From: Neobacillus nitrireducens
GTDB taxonomy: Bacteria; Bacillota; Bacilli; Bacillales; Cytobacillaceae
Length of the DNA: 64,000 nucleotides
NCBI RefSeq assembly: GCF_030915405.1
Contig: NZ_CP133262.1
Coordinates: 310,001 to 374,000, forward strand
Reading direction: 5' to 3'
The notes beneath the pieces are model-generated. The model had not been told where the DNA came from, made no database searches, and saw nothing but the letters and a program-made list of their open reading frames with translations. This document shows positions 35,401 to 46,168 of this stretch, in pieces (position 1 is the stretch's first letter; each line of letters starts with the position of its first letter). The translations under genes were made by a program, and so were the position numbers.

Positions 35401-38400
35401 GGGATTAGCAGATAAGACAGCAGTGATAACGGAAGGTGCTTATTCTGTTGAGATGATCATGACTGACAAAGATGGGAAACGTTATACAGCAGAAGATACA
35501 GTCTATGTTGACGATACACCGCCAACGATTGCGATGGACAGTGATTCAAAGCCTGGCATTTATGAAATCGACCCTACAGGGTATCAACCGGGTCAAGAGA
35601 TTAAAGGATTTTATGGTACAGTCGATGATTCTAACGTAGAAGTCATGAAAAATAATGGCGAAACTTCGGTTCCAAGTCCAAAAGATGGTAGAACACCTGT
35701 ACCTGTCGATCAAGCATTGAACGGGGTTGTGGGTTACCAAGATAGTTATTTCCCAACTGTATTCTTCGATACAGATGCGAAAGGTCGTTTCCATTTTGGA
35801 GTAACTCCTGAGGACTTAAATTCAAAATTCGGTAGCTCTTTTTGGATTTATCCACATGATTATGCTGGGTCAGGAGATCCAGGCACAACAAGACAACAAT
35901 ATTACTTTATCAAAAAAGGTAACCCGTATGTAACCATTACCTCTTCGAGTGATGTAGATGCAGGGCCAGGTAATGAAGATAAGGTTGTAGTCGATGCGAA
36001 TAAACCATTCAAGACGACAATCGCTACGAAATATGGCATCGGAATGACAGGCGCTAAAATTACACTCAATAATGCTGGTGTCTATACTTTTAGCAATATT
36101 AGACTTTCAGAAGAGTATAAAAACTATTTAATTAGCAAAGGTATTGATGACCCGACAGCAGTTCTAACTGTAGGTCAACCGTATAAACATCCAGTCTATA
36201 CAAAAGGTGAAAATACGGATATTACGATATCGGGAATTGGTGCAAATGGTGCGCTTGACCATGATATGAATATTATAGAAGCGGATGTTACCTATAATAA
36301 CCCTGATCCGATTGTAGGACCATTTGAGTTTCCAATGTTACAACCGCCGGTTTTAACCTTGTCAGGTGTGGATACCCAAACAGCTTGGTTCTCGGCCAAT
36401 GAACCTTATGTGCGACAATCAACATCGGTGATGAGAGGTCGTGTAGCGGCTGAATCATTTGCAAGAAACAATGTAACCAATAATTATCCTCAATTTACAG
36501 TGGATTCAGGTGCGAAGGTAACGGTTATAGATGACAAAGATAAAAAGTTTACAACAGATAACCCAACATCATTTAATAATACAATTGCATATACGTTTAT
36601 CAACCCGTATTATGCCGTAACCATGGATGTAAGTAATTCACCATATTCTGTCGAAGCAAGTGTACCAGGACATTTCAAGGGATATGCAAAAACACCAGTC
36701 ATTGGTGAAAACAAATATGGATTTCAATCAGGTACAGTTAAAGATCTTCCAGGTCTCTTCCCAATTCTTTTAGGTGGAGATGTCAATGACGACAACGTCA
36801 TCGACATGAAGGATTTACTGAAAGAAATCGATGTTTATTATCAATATAAAAACCTAAACAACTTTAATAATCCAGCCAATAACGTAGCAAACAAAACAGC
36901 ATTCTTAAACACGAACCGTGATGCAGATATTTATTGGATTAAACCAACGGGCTTTGGTTACGGAATTGATTACAACGACTTCTATTACATCTTTAAAAAC
37001 TTTGGTCACCAAAATCAAAGTGCGATTGATGCAGGATTAACGGTTCCAACTGCCCAATTAACAGTAGATCAAGATAAAACGATTACAACAGACTTTGCGG
37101 GCTCAATTACGTTAAATGCAGGTGACACGTTACAGCAAGTCATGCAAAAGCTTAATTTTGCTGGTCCAGCTCAAGCAACCATAACAGCACCAAAGTTACA
37201 AGACTTGCAAAATGGAGCGACAATCTCGATGTCCCCTTCAAGCACGGTGTTCGTTGATGATGTAGTATGGAGAAAATCAATAACAAAAATTATGCTAGGT
37301 TCAACGGATGTAACAAATTTAGTAACTATCAACCCAGGATATACGTATTATGACGCAAATGGTGCATCGCAAACAATGCCATCAAAAATTACGTTCCCAG
37401 GTTCACTATTCCCGACAGCAACGAATTACACGGTAACAGTGAAGGCGACAGGGTATCAAGATGTAACGAAAACTCTAACAGTATCAGCAGTCCCAATTCC
37501 GACACCAGTGATTCCAATTATCACAGACCCAACGGTAGCGCATATTGGACAGGATTTAACATTAACCTTCCCAGAAAATGCGAACTGGCGAAATGGAATC
37601 AATAAAGTGATTGTGACGACAAACACTGGAAAGAGTATGGATATAAGTAATTTAATCAATCCAGATACAAAACAAAAATATTATGACATCAGTAAGCCAG
37701 GAAAAATTACGTTCAATGCGAAAACATTTATGACAGATTCGACACTTAATCCGAATAGTGGTTTAACCTATAATACAGCGACTGTTAACCCTGGTGGAAA
37801 AAGCTATCTGCCACAACTTTACAAATTTACAATCGGCTCAACAGGAACAGATGGCACTGTTTATCCAGATGACATTGCAGGTTCTGATCCTATTTATACA
37901 GCTCAACAGCCAGTTGGATACTCTATTAATTTTGACAGCCAAGGCGGTACTGTAATTAACCCGTTTGCGGTAGGATTCAAAGCCTCATCAAGTAGATCAA
38001 ATGGGCCGAATAGTAGCTTAATGGGCGCTATGGATCCCGCCCCAACAAGATCAGGATATAAATTCCTTGGATGGTATAATGATCCAACATATTCTAGTCA
38101 GTGGGATCCTGGTGCTGTTCTAACAGAGGATAAAACTGTCTATGCGAAATGGCAAATGAACTTTACACAAAGCTATTCGCTGGTTGAAGCAACGAAACCA
38201 AATGGAATCAAGTTTGATGGAACTAGTGGAGGAAGTGGAGTTGGTTGGGTGCTTGGTGAGGGAGATTTGAAAATCAATATCCCAGACTATGCAGCGAACA
38301 TTCCTTGGTTAACAGGTAAGGAAAAAATTGAAAAAATAGAAGCCACTTACTATAAATTAAAGAGTGATGGAAAAGCAGAGGCTTCACCGACCACGTATAC

Positions 38401-40469
38401 GTTAGACCCAAGCACATATGTAATGTCAACCAATGATCGAATTGGAACGCTTTCATTTACAACGGCGACAGAAAAATATGCAACTGAACATCCGGATCAA
38501 AAATTTGCCTTTAGTGCTGCGCCAAGTTTATCAAATGCTGGCCAAATTTTTGGATATAAGTTAGAGGTTACCGCAACAACTGGCGAAAAGATTGTGATTC
38601 CGGATGTGAAACTTGCATATAGACGACACATTGACTTAAATGGTGGTACTTTAAAGAATTCAACAGATACATTCTTGGCTGATGCATTAGTCAACGGTAA
38701 AGCTACTTCACCAAATATGTCAGCAGCAGGATCTCATGTTACAAATGGCACTCTTTCACTAAGTGAAAAATTATATCTGGACAGTGCAAACTCAAGTGAC
38801 AAGGGTTCGGATATTTCACAAAACAATGGTATTTACCTAACCGATAATGCAACTTACTATTTATGTTGGATGAAAACACCTCCAACCGTTTCAAAGGATG
38901 CAGTTGAAAACATTGTAGGAAGCGATATTACGTTACCATTTACAGATGATGGAACATGGAGAAATAATATCAAAAAAGTAACAATCGGCTCAAAAGAATT
39001 AGTTCTTAATACTGATTATCAAATAGCGTATGATGAGGCAACGAAAAAAGGAACAATAACACTTGATAAATCATTATTCACAGCAGGTCAAAAGTTCAAT
39101 GTGGTCATTGTTTCAGAAGGTTATGCTGATGCACTTGTTATTGATCAAGTTATCGGTTATAAAGTATCGTTTGTATCTAATGGCGGTGATCCTGTTCCAG
39201 CACAAATCGTAGATAGAGCTGCAACGAAGCCACTAGATCCAACAAAGGTCGGCTATAAGTTTTATTTCTGGTATACGGATCAAGATCTAACAATGCCTTA
39301 TGATTTTGCAAACATTGTAACAAAACCAATTACACTTTATGCAAAATATGCTTTAACCGGTTCTCTAGTATTAGTAGATACAACAGATAACGCGCTAGGA
39401 AATGACATGACACTAGAATTCACTGATTCAGAATGGGCAAATGCTATTTCAAGAATCAAGGTTGGTGCGGCTATTGTAGATGAAACGAAATACAAAGTAG
39501 ATATGGATGCACGTACGATTACGTTAGATAAGAGTCTTTTCAGCAAAAACTGGAGATTTCACCATCAATATCAGTGCAACTAGTTATGCAGATGTAACCG
39601 TTACCCAAAAAGTGGTGAATGGTTATAACGTACATTTCGTCCTTCCAAGCGATGCTCCTGATGAACTGAAAGATGGAGTGAAAGATCAAATTGTAGCACG
39701 AAGAATAACAGCGCCGACTGTTTATGGATATGATTTAGCTTGGTTCGCAGATGAAGCATGTACAATTCCATGGGAATTCACAAGCTCGATCTATTCCGCA
39801 AAAACACTTTATAGTAAATGGTCACTTCATAAATTCACAGTCATCTTTAAAACACAAGATGGTGGATTGGTAGAAAGTAAGTCCGCAGATTATAAAACGA
39901 CAACCACGGCTCCAAAGGCGCCAACGAGAGAGGGTTATGCATTCCTAGGCTGGTATAAAGATACTGCCGGAAAAACACCATGGAATTTTGCGACAGATAA
40001 AGTTGAAGGAGACGTTATTCTTTACGCAAAATGGGCTAAAGGTGTAGAAAACAATGGGTATTACAACAAAGATGTAACTATTACATTTAATGAAGCAACA
40101 GCTACATTAAATGGAAAAGCTTTCACAAGCGGAACGATAGTTAAAAAAGAAGGAACCTACACATTAGTGGCAAGGGATGCTTCTGGTAATGAAACAACCG
40201 TGAAATTTACGATTGACAAAACAGCACCGAAAGCACCAATTGTGAATAAAGTGACTTCTACAACTACATTAGTAACAGGTACTGCTGAACCAGGAACTAA
40301 GATTTATGTAAGAGTTGAGACAAAAATCATTGGAACTGGAATTGTGGACAAATATGGTAATTTCACTGTTTCCATAGATAAACAAAAAGTAAGTACAAAA
40401 CTTTACGTAACAGCGGAAGACGAAGCTGGCAACGAAAGTGATGCGACAAAAGTAACGGTTAGCAAATAA
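32489..40469 (+). pseudogene. Giant modular S8 subtilase (surface/secreted), frameshifted near the 3' end
   Basis: About 2,650 residues in two frames. Order: signal peptide (1-36), I9 propeptide (about 90-215), S8 domain with Asp262 (VLDTGID), His335 (EHGSHVSG), PA insert (about 500-590) and Ser668 (SGTSMATPH). Fn3/Ig-like segments follow, then a dockerin-like Ca-binding segment (GGDVNDDNVIDMKDLLKEID, about 1430-1520). The remainder alternates HID/DUF1533-like units (NW...I..V.V.....) with InlB-type B-repeats (GYKFLGWYNDP, LYAKW), ending in Ig-like domains. At 39545-39549 a run of five A shifts the frame; with four A the next frame continues TGDFTINISATSYADVTV to 40469. There is no sortase signal. 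It has an AAAGGAGGG Shine-Dalgarno sequence. Confidence 0.85.
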
Positions 40470-40477
40470 GGAACAAG

Positions 40478-40512
40478 AAATATCCCTGAAATTTTTTCAG
40501 GGATATTTTTAT
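40478..40512 (+). terminator. Terminator of the giant subtilase
   Basis: AAATATCCCTGAAA / TTTCAGGGATATTT then TTATT. Confidence 0.85.
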
Positions 40513-40541
40513 TGTACATAAAAGAAAGGGCATGAAAATAA

Positions 40542-40577
40542 CAAAAGACACCCGAAGTTGTGTCGGAATGTCTTTTG
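40542..40577 (-). terminator. Terminator of the XRE-TPR gene
   Basis: CAAAAGACA / TGTCTTTTG with an inner ACCCGAAGTTGTGTCGG hairpin, read on the minus strand and followed by TTATTTT. Confidence 0.7.
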
Positions 40578-40610
40578 TCATGATATATTTGTCTAGAATT
40601 AATTCACCAT

Positions 40611-41831
40611 TTATGTGTTGATGATTAATTGGGCTAGTTCCAATGCGTCTTCATTTAACTTCATTTTATAATAATAATTGAATATTTCCTTTTTAGAACG
40701 CTCAATCAAATAAGTGAAACCGAATTTAGTAAACATCGGTAGGGCTTTATCAGACAAATATTGAAAATATTGATCTTCTTTCGATTTTAATAAATAAAGA
40801 AGAAGTCTAAATAAATGAATATATAATATTTGATCACTATTAATTGCCGTCTTTAATCCATTTTTTGCTTGGTGTATTAATTCTTCTTTTGGGAGAAGAT
40901 CTCCATCAAATGAACTCCGTATAAATCCTTCTAAGGAAAGTAAAAAGGAAGGAGACTCTATTTCTTTAAGAGACATGGATTCTTTAAAATACATACTCGC
41001 TTGATCATATTTTTTTCTTCTAAAGTAGGCATAAGCTAAATTATGAATTACTTTTGCTTTTCGATCAGGGGCATTGCACAATTCGCAGCTTTTTATTAAT
41101 TTTTTTAACCTGATTAATACTTCTTCATTAATTTCATCATCGTCAATTTGAATAATCATAATCATTTCAGCATCAATGACTCTCAGATAGTTATTCATAT
41201 CTTTAAAATATTGGTGGGATTTTTCAGCATAATAATATGCCAAAACGGGTGATTGTATGGTGTGGTAAGCTATTGCCAGGTGATAATAATATTCTGGATT
41301 ATTATAATTTTCATTTTGTATGGATTTTAAAGTTTCGATTGCAGTAAAGTAGTCTTGTTTTTCTATATAATAAATACCTAAAACATGTTTTAATAAATTG
41401 GTTTCATAGGGTGTTAATTTATTTTCTATTTTTTGAATTTTTTTAATGATTTTAAATCCATCATGGCTATTACCATTCATAAATAGATACCTAGCTCGAA
41501 GTAATTGATACATATATAAATATTCGGAGATCTGAACTAATTCTTCTCTTTCTATTTCAGTAAAAAGTTGGTCAGTATCATTAACCATCTGCATAATGAT
41601 GGCTTCGTGCAGATTAAATATTTGTTGTTTTATATTTATAAGTTTTTTTACTTCTTTCTCTATATTTATTCCGAGGCGTTTGGATAATAAAGAAATGATT
41701 TCTGTTGCGAATGTTGTTTGACCGCATTCGATTTTACTTATATGTGTTATGGAACAAATATTTTTCCCTAACTCTTCTTGAGTTAGTTTGTATTTTTCTC
41801 GATAAAATTTGATGATTTTCCCCTCATACAT
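40611..41831 (-). CDS. XRE-family regulator with TPR domain (RNPP-like)
   Basis: A 406-residue protein. ATG 41831 follows AGGAGG by 9 nt (an in-frame ATG 51 bp upstream has no Shine-Dalgarno sequence). Residues 1-65 are a Cro/C1 HTH (REKYKLTQEELGKNICSITHISKIECG). The rest is a TPR-like helical array (about 100-400) with repeated YYxLAxAY and NLAYAYFRRKKYDQA motifs. This is the architecture of PlcR, NprR and related peptide-sensing regulators, which in the B. cereus group control secreted proteases. It lies directly beside two secreted subtilases. No signalling-peptide ORF was found downstream, so peptide sensing is only inferred. Confidence 0.75.
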   Translation of the reverse strand: MYEGKIIKFYREKYKLTQEELGKNICSITHISKIECGQTTFATEIISLLSKRLGINIEKEVKKLINIKQQIFNLHEAIIMQMVNDTDQLFTEIEREELVQISEYLYMYQLLRARYLFMNGNSHDGFKIIKKIQKIENKLTPYETNLLKHVLGIYYIEKQDYFTAIETLKSIQNENYNNPEYYYHLAIAYHTIQSPVLAYYYAEKSHQYFKDMNNYLRVIDAEMIMIIQIDDDEINEEVLIRLKKLIKSCELCNAPDRKAKVIHNLAYAYFRRKKYDQASMYFKESMSLKEIESPSFLLSLEGFIRSSFDGDLLPKEELIHQAKNGLKTAINSDQILYIHLFRLLLYLLKSKEDQYFQYLSDKALPMFTKFGFTYLIERSKKEIFNYYYKMKLNEDALELAQLIINT

Positions 41832-42106
41832 AATCAATAGCCTCCTTATCAGAGTAATCCTAATACATTCTACATTCTTCAAAAAATTAAGTACATTTAG
41901 AAAAACGGAGTATCTTGTGAAGTAATACTTAAGAAGAGTTGTGATAATCTTTTGAGGTAAGTCAAAATAGAGAGGACAATTAATTAAACAAAAAGCTCTG
42001 GAAGAGAGCTTAATATTTGGTTTTTCTATCAGAATTTTGAAGGGATTTGGGTAAAATAGAATAAACCTTCCGATTTATACATATAAACAGGAGTTGAGGT
42101 GCAAGG

Positions 42107-43006
42107 ATGAATTTTGAACAAATGGTGTATATAGTTAATGTTGCAAATGAAATGTCTCTTTCAAAAGCGGCTGAAAAATTATTTATATCTCCTTCCGGTA
42201 TGAGCCAATCTATTACACAACTGGAGAATGAGCTTGGGATAAAAATCTTTAACCGTTCAAAACAAGGAGTAACTCCCACCTTCGAAGGTAAAATAGTTAT
42301 TTCAAAAGCAATTACATTACTAAACACCATTAAAGAACTAAACAAAGAAATTAATGAATATAAAAATAGTAATCAAACTCATTTAAAAATCCTTACTGCA
42401 CCTACTTTTTCTTATTTACTTCAAGAAAGCATGGTAAAGTTTAATTCAAAAAACAGTGAATGTACATTTGAATTAATTGAGCAAAACCCTACAGATATTA
42501 TTCAGAATTTCAATAAGGAAAATTACGATTTTGCTGTAATCCATGCATCAATAGATGAGTTAAAAAAACAAAAAAATATTCGTTTTGAACATATTCATGA
42601 GGGTCATATATGTATCGCAGTGGGGAAAAAATCACCTTTTTATTCTTTGGATTATGTCACTCTAAGTAATCTAGAACATTCCCAATTTGTTATGTATAAT
42701 TCATCCGATTATAAAAGGGTATTAAAATTAATAAAACTGGATCCAAATGCAGTTTTAATTAAATCGAATAGCAGCAGTCTACTTTTCGAGTTGGTAAAAG
42801 AGGGCGAAGCCGTTTTATTTTTACATGATTTTTCTATTAAAAAAAGTCCAATGGTTACAAATGAGGAGATAAAAATTATCCCATTAAGGCAGGAAAATTA
42901 TTTTACAATTGATTTCTGGCTTATTTATTTAGAAACGAAAGGTTTATCTAAGGTAGCCCAGGAATTCATTGATGATTTTTTACATAATTTTAAAGAGAGC
43001 AAATGA
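42107..43006 (+). CDS. LysR-family transcriptional regulator
   Basis: A 299-residue LTTR with an N-terminal winged HTH (LSKAAEKLFISPSGMSQSITQLENELG) and an effector domain from about 90 to 290. It is divergent from the XRE-TPR gene, which starts about 275 bp away, and not closely linked to an enzyme gene; its target is unknown. Codon use is strongly AT-biased like the XRE-TPR gene. GAGGTGCAAGG precedes the ATG. Confidence 0.8.
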   Translation: MNFEQMVYIVNVANEMSLSKAAEKLFISPSGMSQSITQLENELGIKIFNRSKQGVTPTFEGKIVISKAITLLNTIKELNKEINEYKNSNQTHLKILTAPTFSYLLQESMVKFNSKNSECTFELIEQNPTDIIQNFNKENYDFAVIHASIDELKKQKNIRFEHIHEGHICIAVGKKSPFYSLDYVTLSNLEHSQFVMYNSSDYKRVLKLIKLDPNAVLIKSNSSSLLFELVKEGEAVLFLHDFSIKKSPMVTNEEIKIIPLRQENYFTIDFWLIYLETKGLSKVAQEFIDDFLHNFKESK

Positions 43007-43177
43007 ATAAAGAATGTAGAACGATTGTAAAAGGTGAGAGCCACTTGAAGCTACTAAAAAGACATTATTTCATTAACTGATTGAAATTTATAACATACCC
43101 ATAGTGAGCTCTCTTGGTCTGATGAATTTACATAGGAAATGGGGGATATTGGAGACTGACCCCATCTCTCGCGAAAA

Positions 43178-44077
43178 CTAATTGCCGGGCAGTTGAATGC
43201 CGCGCCAGCCGCTTACATCGCATTGGCCATATTCATTATCACCCACAGCCACCACTGTGCCGTCCGATTGAAGGCCGATGGTATGAGCGCAACCCGCCGC
43301 AACTGCCACAATATCACGCCAATCACTTACATTACATTGACCATACGCATTCCACCCAACAGCCGCAACTGTGCCGTCCGATTGAAGGCCGATGGTATGA
43401 TTACTACCCGCTGCTATCGCCACAATATCGCGCCATCCGCTCACATCGCATTGTCCAACCTTGTTTTGACCCACGGCCGTGACCGTGCCGTCCGATTTAA
43501 GCCCAACCGTATGAAGGTAACCCGCCGCAACTGCCTCTATGCTGTACCATTCTCTTACATTGCATTGGTGATACCGATTATTACCCACTGCCGTCACTGT
43601 GCCTTCCAACTTAAGCCCGATGGTATGCCAGTCACCCGCGGCAATCGCTACCATACCCTGCCAGTTGCTTACATTGCATTCACCTTCATTATTTCGGCCC
43701 ACAGCTACCACCGTGCCGTCCGATTTAAGCCCAATGGTACGACGCCATCCCGCCGCAACCGCTACAATATCGCACCAGTCGTTTATATCGCATTGGTTAT
43801 GCTTATTCCAACCTACTGCCGTCATCGTACCGTCCGATTTAAGCCCGATTGTATGAGCATTACCCGTGTTCGTCGCCATATGAACATTACCCGTCGCGAC
43901 CGCCACCATATCATGCCAGCCACTTACATCACATTGGCCAAATTTATTATCACCCACAGCTATCACCGTGCCGTCCGATTTAAGTCCAACCGTATGACGA
44001 CGGCCCGCAGCTATGGTGTCTTTAGACCATCGTTTTTGTTTCAGAATTTTTTCAAAAGGATTTCGAATTTCATTATT
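43178..44077 (-). CDS. RCC1-repeat beta-propeller protein
   Basis: About 299 residues from the ATG after GAGGTGAG. It is almost wholly made of six to seven 42-44-residue RCC1-type repeats of the form VAAGxxHTIGLKSDGTVxAVGxNxxGQCDVSxWxDI. The second unit carries an extra NVHMATNTGNAH insertion. There is no signal peptide or membrane segment, so it is probably a cytosolic propeller, possibly a protein-protein interaction module. The repeats are very similar at DNA level, and base composition is clearly more GC-rich than the neighbours, which suggests recent expansion or transfer. The antisense frame is a shadow. Confidence 0.75.
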   Translation of the reverse strand, partial: NNEIRNPFEKILKQKRWSKDTIAAGRRHTVGLKSDGTVIAVGDNKFGQCDVSGWHDMVAVATGNVHMATNTGNAHTIGLKSDGTMTAVGWNKHNQCDINDWCDIVAVAAGWRRTIGLKSDGTVVAVGRNNEGECNVSNWQGMVAIAAGDWHTIGLKLEGTVTAVGNNRYHQCNVREWYSIEAVAAGYLHTVGLKSDGTVTAVGQNKVGQCDVSGWRDIVAIAAGSNHTIGLQSDGTVAAVGWNAYGQCNVSDWRDIVAVAAGCAHTIGLQSDGTVVAVGDNEYGQCDVSGWRGIQLPGN

Positions 44078-44369
44078 CATTTTTCTCACCTCACTAATAA
44101 GTATATCAGTTTGAAACAAAATTCTATTTTTAGATTAAGAAGCCTCTCTATTGAAACATTTATGTGTTTGATAAGTAAAATGTTCCTTAAATAAAAAATA
44201 GACGCATTCCTTGTTAGAGAAACGCGCCCCTTTATGAAGAAGTTTGGCTTCGTATGATTTACTCATTTGCCACACAAACAATGTATTTGTAACTGAAAGC
44301 CTTAGTGTGTAATCCCTTTCATTAACTATTGTGCTAAAGTAATATCGTGCTAAAATTCGGAATTTTCTG

Positions 44370-44399
44370 TTGACAATTAAGATTTACGTTACATATAAT
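44370..44399 (+). promoter_or_regulatory. Sigma-A promoter of the hutH leader
   Basis: TTGACA, 18-bp spacer, TATAAT; about 50 bp upstream of the leader ORF. Confidence 0.7.
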
Positions 44400-44448
44400 A
44401 GTTTCATAGGAATAGTATTATAGACTATGAAGAAGGGATGGATAACGC

Positions 44449-44517
44449 ATGAGGCAGCTTTTAAAAATTGTGAAAAATTCAAAAATGGCAATAAAAGAGG
44501 CTGGACTCCAATTCTAA
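44449..44517 (+). CDS. Leader peptide ORF in the hutH 5' region (22 aa)
   Basis: ATG behind AAGGGATGG. The ORF reads MRQLLKIVKNSKMAIKEAGLQF and stops inside the loop of the following terminator, so its 3' half forms the 5' arm of the hairpin. A ribosome on this ORF would block terminator formation. There are no His codons, so it is not a classical histidine attenuator. Regulation is inferred from layout only. Confidence 0.45.
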   Translation: MRQLLKIVKNSKMAIKEAGLQF

Positions 44518-44546
44518 TAGGAATCGGAATCCAGCCTCTTTCTTTA
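44494..44546 (+). terminator. Attenuator-like terminator upstream of hutH
   Basis: A 16-nt arm pair AAAGAGGCTGGACTCC / GGAATCCAGCCTCTTT (one mismatch), followed by TCTTTATTAT. It lies 31 bp before the hutH start. In B. subtilis a HutP-controlled terminator precedes hutH; the spaced UAG triplets of the HutP site are not seen here. Confidence 0.75.
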
Positions 44547-44576
44547 TTATACTAGAGTGGTAGAGGAGTGACATTA

Positions 44577-46094
44577 ATGATAACATTAACAGGTCAAAAT
44601 TTAACATTGAAAGAAATGAAGGAAATTTTATACGGAAATCAGAGGGTAAGTGCTTCAGAAAAGAGTATGGAGGCTGCTAGAAAGAGTCGGGAAGCGGTTG
44701 AAAGAATAGTTTCAGAATCAAAAGTAGTCTATGGGATTACAACCGGGTTTGGAAAATTTAGTGATGTCCTTATTAATAAAGATCATGTTCAAGATCTTCA
44801 GCTTAATTTAATTCGTTCACATGCTTGCGGTGTAGGTGAACCGTTCCCAGAGGTTGTCGCAAAGGCAATGGTTCTACTTCGCGCTAACGCACTATTAAAA
44901 GGCTATTCTGGAATTAGACCTCTGGTTATTGAAAGGTTACTAGATTTAGTAAACAAGGATATTATTCCTGTGATTCCGCAGCAAGGTTCGCTTGGAGCAA
45001 GCGGAGATTTGGCACCGCTTTCACACTTGGCGTTAGTGCTAATCGGGGAAGGAGAAGTATTTTATAAAGGAAATCGATTGGATTCAATGGAAGCCTTACA
45101 GGAAGAAGGGATTTTCCCAGTAACACTTGAGGCAAAGGAAGGCCTTGCCCTTATCAATGGAACCCAAGCAATGACTGCAATGGGAGTTGTCGGTTATCTA
45201 GAAGCAGAACAGCTCGCATACCAAAGTGAGTTAATTTCTTCTATGACCATTGAAGGATTACAAGGGATTATTGATGCCTTTGCTGAAGAGGTTCATATCG
45301 CAAGGGGGTATCAACAGCAAATTGATACCGCCGCACGAATCCGAGGTTACCTAAGCGATAGTTTATTGACGACGACACAGGGGGAATTGAGAGTACAGGA
45401 TGCTTATTCTCTCCGCTGTATCCCGCAAGTTCATGGTGCCACATGGCAAACACTTGATTATGTTAAAGAAAAATTAGAAATTGAGATGAATGCAGCAACA
45501 GATAATCCACTAATTTTTGATGACGGTGAAAAAGTCATTTCGGGTGGGAACTTCCATGGGCAGCCCATTGCTTTTGCTATGGATTTTATGAAAATTGCTG
45601 TTGCGGAAATGGCAAATATATCTGAAAGACGAATTGAACGGTTAATCAATCCACAGTTAAATGATTTACCGCCATTTTTAAGCCCTGAACCAGGACTACA
45701 ATCTGGTGCTATGATCATGCAATATGTTGCCGCCTCTCTTGTATCAGAAAACAAAACGCTGGCACATCCAGCAAGTGTAGATTCGATTCCTTCTTCGGCG
45801 AATCAAGAGGATCATGTCAGCATGGGAACAATCGGTTCAAGGCATGCTCATCAAATTATTCAGAATACAAGAAGAGTCCTCGCCATTGAGTTTATTTGTG
45901 CGATGCAGGCAGTTGAATACCGTGGAGTTGAAAAAATGGCTAGCCAAACCAAGCGACTTTATGAGAAAGGAAGAGAACTTGTTCCGTCCATTAAAAAGGA
46001 CCGCATTTTTTCAAAAGATATTGAGAGATCTGCAGAAGGTCTAAAAACTATGAATCTGTCAAGATTACTTGAGCAAGTCGACTGTGTAAAGTAA
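44577..46094 (+). CDS. hutH: Histidine ammonia-lyase HutH
   Basis: A 505-residue enzyme converting L-histidine to urocanate and ammonia. The MIO-forming triad Ala-Ser-Gly is in [16 protein letters not shown] (about 140). Also seen are [27 protein letters not shown] and SQEDHVSMG (here NQEDHVSMG). ATG 44577 has GAGGAG 8 nt upstream. No hutU, hutI or hutG follows; only a permease does. This is therefore a partial hut module or the rest lies elsewhere. Confidence 0.95.
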   Translation: MITLTGQNLTLKEMKEILYGNQRVSASEKSMEAARKSREAVERIVSESKVVYGITTGFGKFSDVLINKDHVQDLQLNLIRSHACGVGEPFPEVVAKAMVLLRANALLKGYSGIRPLVIERLLDLVNKDIIPVIPQQGSLGASGDLAPLSHLALVLIGEGEVFYKGNRLDSMEALQEEGIFPVTLEAKEGLALINGTQAMTAMGVVGYLEAEQLAYQSELISSMTIEGLQGIIDAFAEEVHIARGYQQQIDTAARIRGYLSDSLLTTTQGELRVQDAYSLRCIPQVHGATWQTLDYVKEKLEIEMNAATDNPLIFDDGEKVISGGNFHGQPIAFAMDFMKIAVAEMANISERRIERLINPQLNDLPPFLSPEPGLQSGAMIMQYVAASLVSENKTLAHPASVDSIPSSANQEDHVSMGTIGSRHAHQIIQNTRRVLAIEFICAMQAVEYRGVEKMASQTKRLYEKGRELVPSIKKDRIFSKDIERSAEGLKTMNLSRLLEQVDCVK

Positions 46095-46168
46095 ATTTTA
46101 CCAGCTAAATTTAATAGAAAAGAAGAAGACCTACTAACCAACTTTAATAATAAAAAAAGAGGTGTTAT

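Noticed and set aside
43007..43177. GGGGATATTGGAGACTGACCCC-like imperfect hairpin
   Set aside because: The pairing is too imperfect and there is no T-tract, so I did not call a terminator.
43193..44194. Long open frame (333 codons) antisense to the RCC1 gene
   Set aside because: It mirrors the repeats of the RCC1 frame, has no Shine-Dalgarno sequence, and its translation (many His, Arg, Ile, Pro repeats) is a by-product of the repeat codon pattern.
44494..44546. HutP-dependent antiterminator of the B. subtilis type
   Set aside because: The spaced UAG/NAG triplets that HutP needs are not seen, and no hutP gene is in the window.
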